Assembly (NCBI GenBank): GCA_031386985.1
Contig: JANNCV010000014.1
Coordinates: forward strand, 80,774 to 144,773
Reading direction: 5' to 3'
DNA length: 64,000 bases
Source: JANJUB01 sp031386985
GTDB taxonomy: Bacteria > Armatimonadota > Fimbriimonadia > Fimbriimonadales > Fimbriimonadaceae
The notes under the pieces were generated by a model, which was not told where the DNA came from, did not search any database, and worked only from the letters and a program-made list of their open reading frames with translations. A program made the position numbers and the translations under genes. Of this stretch, positions 50,178 through 59,008 are shown one piece after another (position 1 is the stretch's first letter; each line of letters starts with the position of its first letter).

Positions 50178-51560
50178 GTGGCGACACTCTTTGATAAGGT
50201 TTGGGATGCACACGTTGTTTCCAAACTTCCAAGCGGCGGAAATCTGCTCTATATTGACCGGCATCTGGTTCACGAAGTAACCTCGCCACAAGCCTTCGAT
50301 GGCCTTCGCGACGCGGGCCGAAAGGTTCGTCGCCCGGACCTCACGTTTGCAACGGTAGACCACAATGTTCCCACCGATGGGCGCGAGATTGATGAGTCTA
50401 GCTTGAGCGGTAAGCAGCTCGTTGCTTTGGCAATAAACTGCAAGGAGTTCGGCGTCCCTCTGTATGGATATGGAGAAGATAACCAGGGCATAGTTCACGT
50501 TATCGGTCCGCAATTAGGCATCACCCTCCCCGGCTTAACAATTGTTTGCGGCGATAGCCACACCTCAACTCATGGCGCATTTGGAGCCCTGGCTTTTGGA
50601 ATCGGGACGACTGAAGTTGAGCATGTGCTCGCAACCCAAACGCTGAGAGCCCCGGCCAAGCCAAGATCACTGGGCGTTGAAGTGACCGGATTCCTCGGCC
50701 CGGGCATCACAGCAAAGGACGTCATTCTTTCCATCATCCGCAAGATCGGAGCAGGTGGCGGCACGGGTTTTGTTGTGGAATACTTTGGGGAAGCCATTCG
50801 CAGGTTGGATATGAGCGGTCGCATGACCGTTTGTAATATGTCAATCGAAATGGGCGCTCGCGCGGGCATGATTGCCCCTGATAACATCACCTTCGATTTC
50901 ATTACGGCCGAGGACCGACCGATGGCGCCGAAAGGGGCCGAACTACTTGAGCAGATCGAGAGTTGGAAATCGCTAAAAACCGACGCCGATTCTTCCCACG
51001 CTCTGCAGGTTTCGCTCAATGCCGATAACTTGAAGCCACAAGTGACGTGGGGAACAACTCCAGCAATGACAGTAGACATTGATGAACCCGTGCCCACTCC
51101 CGCAAACGCTTCGGAGGAACGCGCCCTGGGCTATATGGGCCTGAAGGCGGGCGATAGAATGGATGAGCTCATCGTGAACACCGTTTTCATTGGATCTTGT
51201 ACGAACTCTCGAATCGAGGACTTGCGGGCGGCGGCGGCGATAGCTAAAGGAAATCGCGTTGCCCCAGGGGTACGCGGGATGGTTGTTCCTGGCAGTGAAA
51301 AGGTAAAGCGAATGGCCGAAGCCGAAGGCTTGGATGTCATTTTCAAGAATGCCGGATTCGAATGGCATTACGCCGGTTGCTCGATGTGTTTGGGAATGAA
51401 TGGTGACATCTTACGCCCGCAGCAGCGGAGCGCTTCAACTTCAAATCGGCCCTATGAGGGGCGACAGGGCCCGGGTTCGCGAACTCACTTGGTTTCTCCG
51501 ATAACCGCTGCGGCTACCGCTTTGAAGGGCAAATTCACTGATCCCAGGGAGTTTCTTTAG
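50178..51560 (+). CDS. leuC: 3-isopropylmalate dehydratase large subunit
   Basis: 460-residue aconitase-family LeuC. Fe-S cysteines are in IGSCTNSRIEDL and the pair YAGCSMCLGMN; VCGDSHTSTHGAFGALAFGI, LLYIDRHLVHEVTSPQAF and ASTSNRPYEGRQGPGSRTHL are standard. With LeuD it isomerises 2- to 3-isopropylmalate in leucine synthesis. leuD is not adjacent (the next gene faces it with a 4-base overlap), so the small subunit must be elsewhere. Homoaconitase activity cannot be excluded. Confidence 0.92.
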   Translation: MATLFDKVWDAHVVSKLPSGGNLLYIDRHLVHEVTSPQAFDGLRDAGRKVRRPDLTFATVDHNVPTDGREIDESSLSGKQLVALAINCKEFGVPLYGYGEDNQGIVHVIGPQLGITLPGLTIVCGDSHTSTHGAFGALAFGIGTTEVEHVLATQTLRAPAKPRSLGVEVTGFLGPGITAKDVILSIIRKIGAGGGTGFVVEYFGEAIRRLDMSGRMTVCNMSIEMGARAGMIAPDNITFDFITAEDRPMAPKGAELLEQIESWKSLKTDADSSHALQVSLNADNLKPQVTWGTTPAMTVDIDEPVPTPANASEERALGYMGLKAGDRMDELIVNTVFIGSCTNSRIEDLRAAAAIAKGNRVAPGVRGMVVPGSEKVKRMAEAEGLDVIFKNAGFEWHYAGCSMCLGMNGDILRPQQRSASTSNRPYEGRQGPGSRTHLVSPITAAATALKGKFTDPREFL

Positions 51561-52918
51561 TTCTGAATGCCCTCTTCCGAGATTAGCCAAGCCAGCATCG
51601 CCATTGCCATTGCGCCGAACTCAAGCTCTCGCGGATTGACCTTGTCAATCGTGTCATTGCGCGAATGATGGTAATCAAAATACCGCTGGTTTTCGGGTTG
51701 AAGGCCAAACAAGATCGCCCCGTGAGCGGCGAGAGGTGCGATGTCAGCGCCACCGCCCCCCTTGCTGAATCTCTCGATGCCGAATACTTTGAGTCTTTCA
51801 GCCCAAGGTTGAACGGCTTCGAACTTAGCTTCGGTGACCCCGAAACTTCGCGGCATGAAGCCACCAGCATCTGATTCCATCGCCGCATAGGCGATCTCTT
51901 TTGATTTGCCCACACGCTCGGCGTATGCCGCCGCGCCCCGGCCCCCGTTTTCCTCGTTCATAAAGGCCACAACTCGAATCGTGCGCTTGGGTCTCAATCC
52001 GAGTTTCTTAAGAAGCCGGAGAGCTTCTAGCGATTGAGTTACGCCCGCACCGTCATCGTGTGCGCCTCGCCCCAAGTCCCAACTATCCAAGTGCCCGCCC
52101 ATAACGATTACTTCTTCGGGCCTTTCAGAGCCAACGATCTCGCCGATTACGCTAGCTGATGGCGCGTCGGGCAGGGTTTTGCACGACAAGGTGAAAGTAA
52201 TCTTGATTTCAGGATTCGCTTTTAGGGCCGCGCTCAAACGATTTGCACTCTTGATACCTAGGGCGGCGGCAGGAACCTGCTTGACCTTCTCGGTATAGCG
52301 CATCGCCCCAGTATGCGGCTCATCGTCTTCGGCTAGGGTCATCGAGCGAACCAATACTCCGACGGCACCAACGGCAGCCGCGACGGAAGCCCCGCGCACT
52401 CTTTGATCATTCGCTCCTCCATAGGCCCCAAAGGTATTGGGCAGGGAAGAATCGAAAGCACGGTTAAAGAAAATGATCATGCCCGCCGCCTTTTTTCCGA
52501 GTTTTGTCGCTTCTTCGAGCGATTTCACCTCGATCACGCCCGCCGTAACCCCGCCCTTCGGCGTTGCAACCGAGCCGCCCAAGGCGCATAAACTCAGCGG
52601 TTGCTTTTTCGAGCCAATGAATCCACTCTCGACATCGCCTCGAACCCAATGAGGGACCATACACGGCACCAGACCGACATTCGAAAACCCCAGCTTGAGC
52701 ATCTCTTTTTGCACCCAGGTGACACCCTTGGCCGCGCCAACTGAGCCGCTTAGGCGCGGGCCAACCTTGGCCGTGATGTCTTCCAGCATTCGAAACGCCC
52801 CTAAATCGGCAAGGCCGTGCTTCAGGAGATCGGTCGAAACATCACGTTGGTTGGTAGTCAGGATGGCGAGGAGCGATGAAATCACGATTGGCAGGTTACC
52901 AGACCGTCGTGAATCCAT
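51557..52918 (-). CDS. M28 family zinc aminopeptidase/carboxypeptidase Q-like
   Basis: 453 residues with a hydrophobic N-terminus (LPIVISSLLAILT). Two-zinc site: MGGHLDSWDLGRGAHDDGAG, FMNEENGGRGAAAYAE, AAMESDAGGFM, and YHHSRNDTIDKVN near the end, all as in M28. A PA-like insert lies between residues 110 and 190. Likely an exported aminopeptidase or dipeptidase. Overlaps leuC by 4 bases tail to tail. Confidence 0.9.
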   Translation of the reverse strand: MDSRRSGNLPIVISSLLAILTTNQRDVSTDLLKHGLADLGAFRMLEDITAKVGPRLSGSVGAAKGVTWVQKEMLKLGFSNVGLVPCMVPHWVRGDVESGFIGSKKQPLSLCALGGSVATPKGGVTAGVIEVKSLEEATKLGKKAAGMIIFFNRAFDSSLPNTFGAYGGANDQRVRGASVAAAVGAVGVLVRSMTLAEDDEPHTGAMRYTEKVKQVPAAALGIKSANRLSAALKANPEIKITFTLSCKTLPDAPSASVIGEIVGSERPEEVIVMGGHLDSWDLGRGAHDDGAGVTQSLEALRLLKKLGLRPKRTIRVVAFMNEENGGRGAAAYAERVGKSKEIAYAAMESDAGGFMPRSFGVTEAKFEAVQPWAERLKVFGIERFSKGGGGADIAPLAAHGAILFGLQPENQRYFDYHHSRNDTIDKVNPRELEFGAMAMAMLAWLISEEGIQN

Positions 52919-53036
52919 AAATATGAATTCTTGAGAGTGACGATCTCATTGTGCGCAGACTTTTCGTTCCCGACGCGGCGTCGTGGGGCCTGGGTGCAAC
53001 GTGTGAAAAAGGTGCTTGAACAAGGCACCAAATTTG

Positions 53037-53062
53037 AAAAGCCCCGCTGTAATCAGCGGGGC
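53037..53062 (-). terminator. Rho-independent terminator of the sigma-E-like operon
   Basis: On the minus strand GCCCCGCTG and CAGCGGGGC (53062-53054 and 53049-53041) pair across a 4-base loop and are followed by TTTT. It lies 19 bases after the htrA stop and closes the ECF-anti-sigma-RseB-HtrA operon. Confidence 0.85.
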
Positions 53063-53080
53063 TTTCTCAGACTATCTAAC

Positions 53081-54646
53081 TTAGAATTGGATGTCCAGTT
53101 CGCTGGTCATTTGGCTACTTGCCGTGTAACGTCCGAACTTGATGTGAGCTTTTCCGCCCCATTTGAGACCGGAGAGCGCTTGCCTGATTTGGTCACCCGT
53201 GGTAACCGCTTTCCCATTCAACTCTTGAATGATCGAACCAACGCTGATGCCCGCTTGCTCAGCCGGCGAGCCAGGTACCACTTCCTGAACGAGAACTCCC
53301 TTAACGCCATCCGGAATGCCACGAGATTTTCGCAGCTCGGGAGTAAGATCGGCGACGCCGACTCCAAGTCGAACCGCGCCAGTTCTCTCAAATTTTGGAG
53401 CATTCGGATTGCCCCTTGGCGTTGGCGGGCTAAGTCTCGGGTCAAGTTTGTCGAAATCAAAGCCACCAAACGGATCATTATTTTGCGGAGGTTCTGGTGT
53501 ATTCCTTGGTTGCGACTGGGGCTGCAATGTGCTTGCATCAACCACAGCAACATTGAACGTTTGGCGCTTGCCATCTCGAACAACTTCAACGGCAGTCGTC
53601 GTTCCGGGAGCGATGCGATACATTGCGAGTCTCAAGTCCATTTGACTCTTCACGGGGAAACTGCCGATTCGAACGACGACGTCACCCTTCTTGATTCCAG
53701 CCTTGGCGGCGGGACTGTCATTGGGCACTTCGAAGGCCAAAGCTCCACCCTCAAGATTCTTTTCCTTCAGTTGGTAGGGCTTGAGGTTTGTGGGTCGCAG
53801 GCCAATGGCTCCACGAACAACCTTGCCTTTCTCAATGAGGGTCTCGGCCAGCGTACGAACAAGATTACTTGGAATAGCAAAGCCAATTCCAACGCTTCCG
53901 CCAGACGGCGATGCGATGGCTGTATTAATTCCGATAACTCGGCCATCAATATCGAAGAGTGGCCCACCGGAGTTGCCCTGATTAATTGAGGCATCGGTTT
54001 GAAGCAAATCTGGATAGTAGCGACCGCGCGCTGCTAACTTCATGTCAGGGATTTCGTTTTCACGCCCCACCGCACTCAGGTGACCGAATGTAACTGTGCT
54101 TTCAAGTCCTAGCGGAGAGCCAACGGCCATCGTGAACTGGCCCACGTTAACGGCGTTGCTATCGGCAAAGTTTGCGGCAGTTAAGCCCGTCGCATCAATT
54201 TTAACGACGGCAACATCGCTTTCCTCGACTCGGCGCACTTTGCCTTTGAATTCGCGGCCATCGGCGAGCGTTACCGTAACGCTCTCGAAACCGTTCACTA
54301 CGTGGTCGTTTGTGATAATCCAACCGTCAGATCGGAAAACGACTCCTGTACCCACTCCGCCGGAAGGGTCCATTCGGCGACCCATGATATCGGTGCCGCT
54401 CGTGGTTTCGCTTCGAATATTCACGACCGACGGCTTGACAAACTCGGCGAGCGAGGCGAAAGATTTATCGAGGCCTCGGAGCGTTCCCATTTCCTCGGTT
54501 GAGATCGCATTAACGAGTTTTGCGCTCACCAGCGGATCATTTTGGGCGAGAGCCGGGCGAACCCAGCTATTCATAGTGGCAATACCAGATACGCCAAGAA
54601 CGACTCCGGCCGCCAGCGCAATATAAAGAGTTTTCTTATGTGTCAT
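53081..54646 (-). CDS. HtrA/DegP-type serine protease with two PDZ domains
   Basis: 521 residues. A signal or signal anchor (LYIALAAGVVLGVSGIA) precedes a trypsin-like domain whose catalytic triad is H115 (TNDHVVN), D144 (ESDVAVVKI) and S226 (INQGNSGGPL). Two PDZ domains follow (about 290-385 and 425-510; the second GVLVQEVVPGSPAEQAGISV). A Pro/Asn-rich linker joins them. Periplasmic protein quality control, here last in the operon of an ECF sigma factor, as mucD follows algU-mucAB in Pseudomonas. Symbol degP/htrA/mucD depends on nomenclature. Confidence 0.93.
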   Translation of the reverse strand: MTHKKTLYIALAAGVVLGVSGIATMNSWVRPALAQNDPLVSAKLVNAISTEEMGTLRGLDKSFASLAEFVKPSVVNIRSETTSGTDIMGRRMDPSGGVGTGVVFRSDGWIITNDHVVNGFESVTVTLADGREFKGKVRRVEESDVAVVKIDATGLTAANFADSNAVNVGQFTMAVGSPLGLESTVTFGHLSAVGRENEIPDMKLAARGRYYPDLLQTDASINQGNSGGPLFDIDGRVIGINTAIASPSGGSVGIGFAIPSNLVRTLAETLIEKGKVVRGAIGLRPTNLKPYQLKEKNLEGGALAFEVPNDSPAAKAGIKKGDVVVRIGSFPVKSQMDLRLAMYRIAPGTTTAVEVVRDGKRQTFNVAVVDASTLQPQSQPRNTPEPPQNNDPFGGFDFDKLDPRLSPPTPRGNPNAPKFERTGAVRLGVGVADLTPELRKSRGIPDGVKGVLVQEVVPGSPAEQAGISVGSIIQELNGKAVTTGDQIRQALSGLKWGGKAHIKFGRYTASSQMTSELDIQF

Positions 54647-54670
54647 GTTTCTTTCTCGCAGATCACCTTA

Positions 54671-55753
54671 TCAGTTGATCTGAATAAGGCTGAAAATCTG
54701 TGCACTATTCAACGCAGGAGGCGGGCCATCGGTGCCCGGGAGGGGATTAAGTCCCTTTATGGCTTCCTTTACAAAGAACTCCAGGATACGTTTGGTAACC
54801 GAATCGGGTAAATCTCCTGAAAGCCGGAACCGGATGCCATTGGCCTCGCGGCGATTAACGCTCGTATGGGCTGTGCTTTCGGTAGTTCCAAACTGGCTGT
54901 TCGAGCTGATTTGATAGATCGTTGCATTTGCCAATCCATCTGAAATCCGGATGGCAATAAATCTTCCCTTTTCGCCAGCAAGCTGCTTATCAATGATCTC
55001 GAATCCAAAAGGCAGATTTGTGGGAATCGTAGGCTTGAAACCGACCAGATTCTGAACCGTCCGCGGCTCCGTCCAACTAACGGGCGGGCTTTTCTCAATG
55101 CGCCTCACCGATTGCACGATTTCCTTCTCAATATCAGCCACCGGGTTTGAAGTTGGAAACGCGATCGCGACGGTGTCGTGAAGCATTTTCATTTCGCCTT
55201 CAAGTTCGGTTTCAACTCGAAGTAGATACTGTTTGGCCGCATCAAGCGAGTAGCGGCGGGTTGGCATTTCGCCATTTTTAGGTGATGCGATGATGACCGA
55301 TGTTTTGCGACCGGCGATCAAATCCCCGGATTGCAGGGTAAATCGGTAATTCCGAGAGCTGAGATCACGCCGCACGTCATTGTTAGCTTCGCGATTAGGA
55401 GCCGCCATGAACTCCAAGCGCTTCTCTGAAGGAATGTATGTCTTCCAGGTTTTGCCATCCTCCGTGTTCACGATGCCTTGATCGCAAAGGGGAGCGAGAA
55501 CGGTGAGCTTGGTGATTCCGGTTGAAGATTGCTCAAGTTTCAGTTGAATCGGATCGCGACCACGACTGTTTCGCTTCAGAACGATTCCCTCAACGTTTAA
55601 CGCGCGCGAACCGCTTAGAGCTTTGAAGAGCAGGGCCGCTGCGGCCGATGAACGTGAAGAGAATCCACCTGGCCGGGGCAAGGCACTTTGCGCAATGCTA
55701 AGCACTGAGGCGCCCACCGAAATCGCAATGAACAAAGAGCGCTTAAGGGCCAT
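54671..55753 (-). CDS. RseB/MucB-like sigma-factor regulatory protein
   Basis: 360 residues with signal peptide LFIAISVGASVLSIAQSA. Residues about 35-230 have the LolA/RseB fold, with EGIVLKRNSRGRDPIQLKLE, then CDQGIVNTEDGKTWKTYIP and KRLEFMAAP. The C-terminal domain carries PFGFEIIDKQLAGEKGRFIA and IYQISS, as in MucB. In known systems RseB protects the anti-sigma factor from cleavage and senses mislocalised lipids or proteins. Its start overlaps the anti-sigma gene by 11 bases, giving the rpoE-rseA-rseB order. Confidence 0.8.
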   Translation of the reverse strand: MALKRSLFIAISVGASVLSIAQSALPRPGGFSSRSSAAAALLFKALSGSRALNVEGIVLKRNSRGRDPIQLKLEQSSTGITKLTVLAPLCDQGIVNTEDGKTWKTYIPSEKRLEFMAAPNREANNDVRRDLSSRNYRFTLQSGDLIAGRKTSVIIASPKNGEMPTRRYSLDAAKQYLLRVETELEGEMKMLHDTVAIAFPTSNPVADIEKEIVQSVRRIEKSPPVSWTEPRTVQNLVGFKPTIPTNLPFGFEIIDKQLAGEKGRFIAIRISDGLANATIYQISSNSQFGTTESTAHTSVNRREANGIRFRLSGDLPDSVTKRILEFFVKEAIKGLNPLPGTDGPPPALNSAQIFSLIQIN

Positions 55754-56165
55754 AAGAAGTATTCACAACAAGTCCGTTACTAAACGGATCGGTGGCATCA
55801 ACATATGCCTCATCGCGGCTCACATCAATATTGGCAAAGCTTGAATTAGACCGTTGAAGCCTGACGGATGCGAGAGTGACGGAAAAAGCGACGAAAGCAA
55901 CCAACCCAATCATCGTTATCGGCACGAATCTGCGATTTCTTGCGCTTTCTTTCAAAACGTGAGCAAACAGCCTCTCCTCAAAACCGGCAGGGGGCTCCGC
56001 TATCGGCGCTTGGCTAACGCTGGCTTTCACCGCCCGGGCGATTTCAAGTTCACCGCAACAATCGGGGCATTGATGCAAATGGGCGCGCATCGCTTGCATT
56101 TCGCGACCGCTTAACTCACCATCCAGGTAAGCCGAAATCAAAGATTGGAGGTGATTACAATTCAT
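55743..56165 (-). CDS. Zinc-finger anti-sigma factor, membrane spanning
   Basis: 140 residues. The N-terminal zf-HC2/ZAS domain has H29-x3-C33-x2-C36 in AHLHQCPDCCGELE, and a single transmembrane helix (about 81-102, ITMIGLVAFVAFSVTLASV) leads to a short periplasmic tail. It should hold the ECF sigma factor at the membrane until released, by redox/zinc change or by proteolysis. Overlaps the sigma gene by 4 bases. Confidence 0.9.
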   Translation of the reverse strand: MNCNHLQSLISAYLDGELSGREMQAMRAHLHQCPDCCGELEIARAVKASVSQAPIAEPPAGFEERLFAHVLKESARNRRFVPITMIGLVAFVAFSVTLASVRLQRSNSSFANIDVSRDEAYVDATDPFSNGLVVNTSYGP

Positions 56166-56749
56166 TTATTGCCTCCGTAGTGCTCTGGATCTTGATCAAC
56201 CAAAGACTTCCTCAACTGCCGCCGGCCCCGATGAATACGAGAACGAACGGTGCCAACCGAAGTGTTCATCACTTCCGCGATTTCCTCATAAGCCATTCCT
56301 TCCACATCGGCCAGCAGAACAGCGGTTCGGAACTCGGGAGTCATCGTGGTTAAAGCGTGTTGCACGTATTCGCCCATGCTGTCATCCATCATCTGTCGCT
56401 CAATGGTTGGCTGGGAGTCGGCGACGTCTAAAGTGGTCCCCGTACTTTGCAAGGGTTGGTCTAAGCTTGTAACTCGCAGACGATTCTTGCGCCGCATTGA
56501 ATCAATGTGCGCGTTGCTCATGATTCGGTAGAGCCAGTTCAGAAACGGTAGCGTATCGTCGTAGCGATGAAAAAATCTGAAAGCGCGCAAGAACGATTCT
56601 TGCACTAAATCCTCTGCTTCTTGACCGGGGCCAGAAAGGCGCACCGCGAAGTTATAGGCTTGGCGATAGCTATCGCGCATCAGGCCTTCAAACAGCTCTT
56701 TTCGCTGCTCTTGCGTGGCTCCCTTTTCTTTAAATAGCGACCCTATCAT
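56162..56749 (-). CDS. ECF RNA polymerase sigma factor (RpoE-like)
   Basis: 195-residue sigma-70 family group 4 factor. Region 2: RQAYNFAVRLSGPGQEAEDLVQES and WLYRIMSNAHIDSMRRKNR; region 4: RTAVLLADVEGMAYEEIAEV with helix-turn-helix SVGTVRSRIHRGRRQLRK. First gene of sigma-anti-sigma-RseB-HtrA. A GGAAC box with a CGGT element 17 bases downstream sits 22 bases before the start, suggesting autoregulation. Confidence 0.94.
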   Translation of the reverse strand: MIGSLFKEKGATQEQRKELFEGLMRDSYRQAYNFAVRLSGPGQEAEDLVQESFLRAFRFFHRYDDTLPFLNWLYRIMSNAHIDSMRRKNRLRVTSLDQPLQSTGTTLDVADSQPTIERQMMDDSMGEYVQHALTTMTPEFRTAVLLADVEGMAYEEIAEVMNTSVGTVRSRIHRGRRQLRKSLVDQDPEHYGGNK

Positions 56750-56770
56750 CTTTTAATATCTACTTACATT

Positions 56771-56796
56771 ACCGTTTGACGCTCGAATACGGTTCC
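56771..56796 (-). promoter_or_regulatory. Candidate autoregulated ECF promoter
   Basis: Minus strand GGAAC (56796-56792), within GGGAACC, a 17-base spacer, then CGGT (56774-56771), 21 bases before the sigma start codon. GGAAC is the usual -35 element of RpoE-type sigma factors, so the operon may drive itself. Confidence 0.45.
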
Positions 56797-56808
56797 CGTT
56801 CACAGATT

Positions 56809-57708
56809 CTAACCCAATATGAGCTTAACAAACAAGTCGTCGAGTGCATACCCACTGTGACAATTTCCCAGAATGCGGCGATGGACCTCGGCAATGTCGC
56901 CTCCGAACCTGCGGTAGTTATTATCCTCTAACCCAAGAATCGTGCCGAATAGCTCCAGCGCTCTGGCGTATTTGAGTCTGGCCGAATCGTTATCTACGGC
57001 AATCTTTTCTGTGAGTGACCGAAACTCTTCGGCGAGTTTGAGAGCCATTATTGGTGGCGAACTACGGATCTGATCAGCTAGCTCGCAGAATCCAGACAAT
57101 ACCTCCGGGGCTAAGTCTCGACTCCATGGAAGCTCATACATGACCCGCCCCTGCAGAGAATCACTTTCCAAAATTGGGCTTTCGCAGCAAACCGTAACGC
57201 ACCGCGACCGAATCGTTGGAAGCACGCTTCCGATTGAGTTGGTCGTCAAAATGTATCGCATGTAGGGGGGAGGCTCTTCCAGCATTTTTAAAAACGCGTT
57301 GGCCGCGGTGGCATTGAGGCGCTCACAACTCTGGATGTTCACGACCTTTGACCTTGCCATCAGCGGCATTGATCGGCTAAACACGCTAATCGGCACGATT
57401 TCCTGATCCTTATTCCCCTCAACAATAGCTCCCGACAGAATTTGATTTTGCGAGCTCGAGGGAACGATTTCCTGAAAGTCCGCCAAAACTCGCCGCCCGA
57501 ATGCACCACAAACTTGGCAAGCTCTGCATGGCCCTTCGGAAGTCGGCTGTTTGCAGAGCCATGTCAAGGCCAGCCATTTGGCGAGTTCTTCCACCGCGGC
57601 ACTCGCCGAACCATACAGCAAAATCGCATGAATCGGCGGATCAACGGCAATCTTTGCCAGGAAGCCCTTGGCTTCCGTTAGGCCGGGTAGCTCGGCAAGG
57701 GTTGGCAT
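56809..57708 (-). CDS. holB: DNA polymerase III delta' subunit-like
   Basis: 299-residue AAA+ clamp-loader subunit. ATAANAFLKMLEEPPPYMRY and VLPTIRSRCVTV are the family's sensor-1 and SRC motifs; the Walker A lysine is lost (LLYGSASAAVEELAKWLALT), as expected for delta', and the zinc module CRACQVCGAFG follows. Loads the beta clamp with HolA and DnaX. I use ATG 57708, abutting the darA stop; the frame to 57735 would overlap it. Last of thyX-darA-holB. Confidence 0.88.
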   Translation of the reverse strand: MPTLAELPGLTEAKGFLAKIAVDPPIHAILLYGSASAAVEELAKWLALTWLCKQPTSEGPCRACQVCGAFGRRVLADFQEIVPSSSQNQILSGAIVEGNKDQEIVPISVFSRSMPLMARSKVVNIQSCERLNATAANAFLKMLEEPPPYMRYILTTNSIGSVLPTIRSRCVTVCCESPILESDSLQGRVMYELPWSRDLAPEVLSGFCELADQIRSSPPIMALKLAEEFRSLTEKIAVDNDSARLKYARALELFGTILGLEDNNYRRFGGDIAEVHRRILGNCHSGYALDDLFVKLILG

Positions 57709-57709
57709 A

Positions 57710-58033
57710 TCAGAAACGCTCGAACCTCTCGACATCTACCACGAAAATAACCGCGCCACCGACGGGCACCTTGACCGGTTCGCCCATCAATCCGCCCGGA
57801 GTTTCGATAGAGCCCACATTTACGATTTGTTCCCGCGCACAACAGTTTTCCTTGAATAGGGCCATCAGCGAATCAACCTCGGTCAGGTCGGTTCCTATCA
57901 AAAACGTGGTGTTACCCTCTCGCAAGAAACCGCCAGTTGACCCAATAATCGTAAATTTGAATCCAGCTTCAATGAGCTTGTCCGTGATGCGGTTCTTATC
58001 CCGATTGTGAATGATGCAGGTTACGAGTTTCAT
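57710..58033 (-). CDS. darA: PII-like cyclic-di-AMP receptor (DarA/PstA family, DUF970)
   Basis: 107-residue PII-fold protein, trimeric receptor of c-di-AMP in Firmicutes. STGGFLREGNTTFLIGTDL is the family signature with the ligand loop, MKLVTCIIHNRDKNRITDKL the first strand and helix. Clear ribosome site TAGGAGGGG before the ATG. It lies between thyX and holB; in Firmicutes the same gene sits beside tmk and holB, so linkage to thymidylate and clamp-loader genes is conserved. Confidence 0.9.
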   Translation of the reverse strand: MKLVTCIIHNRDKNRITDKLIEAGFKFTIIGSTGGFLREGNTTFLIGTDLTEVDSLMALFKENCCAREQIVNVGSIETPGGLMGEPVKVPVGGAVIFVVDVERFERF

Positions 58034-58044
58034 CGCCCCTCCTA

Positions 58045-58923
58045 CTACGCCGTTTGGACGGGTTCAGGATCATCAAGTTGCTCAATTGGAGTCGCCGCCC
58101 TCAGTTTTGCGATCTTTTCTTCGAATTGAGCCAGATTTCTTCCTTCTAGTTCAACCGGATTGCCACTCATCATGGCCATCAAAGCCAGAGATTCGGCCCG
58201 GGAAAAGGTAACCGATCCCAGAATGTGCTCCTCAAACGCCTCATAAGCAATCGGCGCAACCGCTTTGGCACATTCAGCCATCGCCTCGGCAAAGACCCGA
58301 ATCTCATATTGAGCGTGCGCATCCATTCTTAACCTTAGAAAGTGGAACAGGTTGTGCAAATCAATCTGCCAATACCATTCGGTGTAAAGCGAGAGCGGCA
58401 AGTTTGCCCGGGCCAGTTCCCTTGCAACCCCGCTATCAACTAGCTTCATGTAGTTGTCGTAGTTGGATCGTTGCTCATCTTCAAACTGCTTGATAATGGC
58501 CATCGCCTCATCGAAGGGAACCGTATCGCCTCTACCTTGTTTGTTGGATTCGCTCTGAAACTTCACATGCTCGGGATCGGGCACGTAGAACTCATCCTTC
58601 ATGATCGAATAGCGGCCGGAAATCTCGTTCAGCCTCGCCGTTCGATGCCGAACCCACTGACGCGCCACAAAAACCGGCATCTTGGTGTGGAAGGTGAGTT
58701 GAACTTGCTCAAACGGAGACGTGTGCCAGTTCTTGATGAGATAGTGGATGAGGCCCCGATCTTGGCGGTAGGATTTTGTTCCCGAACCGTAACTCACCCG
58801 CGCCGCCTGCACAATCCGCTCATCGCCCCCCATGTAGTCTACAAGGCGCACAAAGCCCTTATCTAAGACTTTAATCTCTTTATCAAGCAAGGCCTCCGCG
58901 GCCTCGACAACGCTATGGGACAC
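58045..58923 (-). CDS. thyX: Flavin-dependent thymidylate synthase ThyX
   Basis: 292-residue FAD-dependent enzyme making dTMP from dUMP with methylene-THF. The ThyX motif RHRx7S is present as RHRTARLNEISGRYS, though the first Ser of the usual RHRxxSxN is Arg here. VLDKGFVRLVDYMGGD, AARVSYGSGTKSYRQDRGLI and QIDLHNLFHFLRLR are conserved. Start set to GTG 58923 (CATAAT 6 bases upstream); an ATG at 59016 in frame is possible. The C-terminus (about residues 230-290) is a little longer than the core family. Precedes darA by 11 bases. Confidence 0.9.
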   Translation of the reverse strand: MSHSVVEAAEALLDKEIKVLDKGFVRLVDYMGGDERIVQAARVSYGSGTKSYRQDRGLIHYLIKNWHTSPFEQVQLTFHTKMPVFVARQWVRHRTARLNEISGRYSIMKDEFYVPDPEHVKFQSESNKQGRGDTVPFDEAMAIIKQFEDEQRSNYDNYMKLVDSGVARELARANLPLSLYTEWYWQIDLHNLFHFLRLRMDAHAQYEIRVFAEAMAECAKAVAPIAYEAFEEHILGSVTFSRAESLALMAMMSGNPVELEGRNLAQFEEKIAKLRAATPIEQLDDPEPVQTA

Positions 58924-59008
58924 GCCTAGATTATGGCGCGTTGGCGCGAAAATGCGGCGCAGTCCGTTAGGCTTCTTCGGACCATGATGCCCCGGATCAT
59001 CTCGTGAT

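Noticed and set aside
52931..53989. 352-residue plus-strand frame antisense to htrA
   Set aside because: Overlaps the terminator and the conserved PDZ and protease coding sequence of htrA on the other strand.
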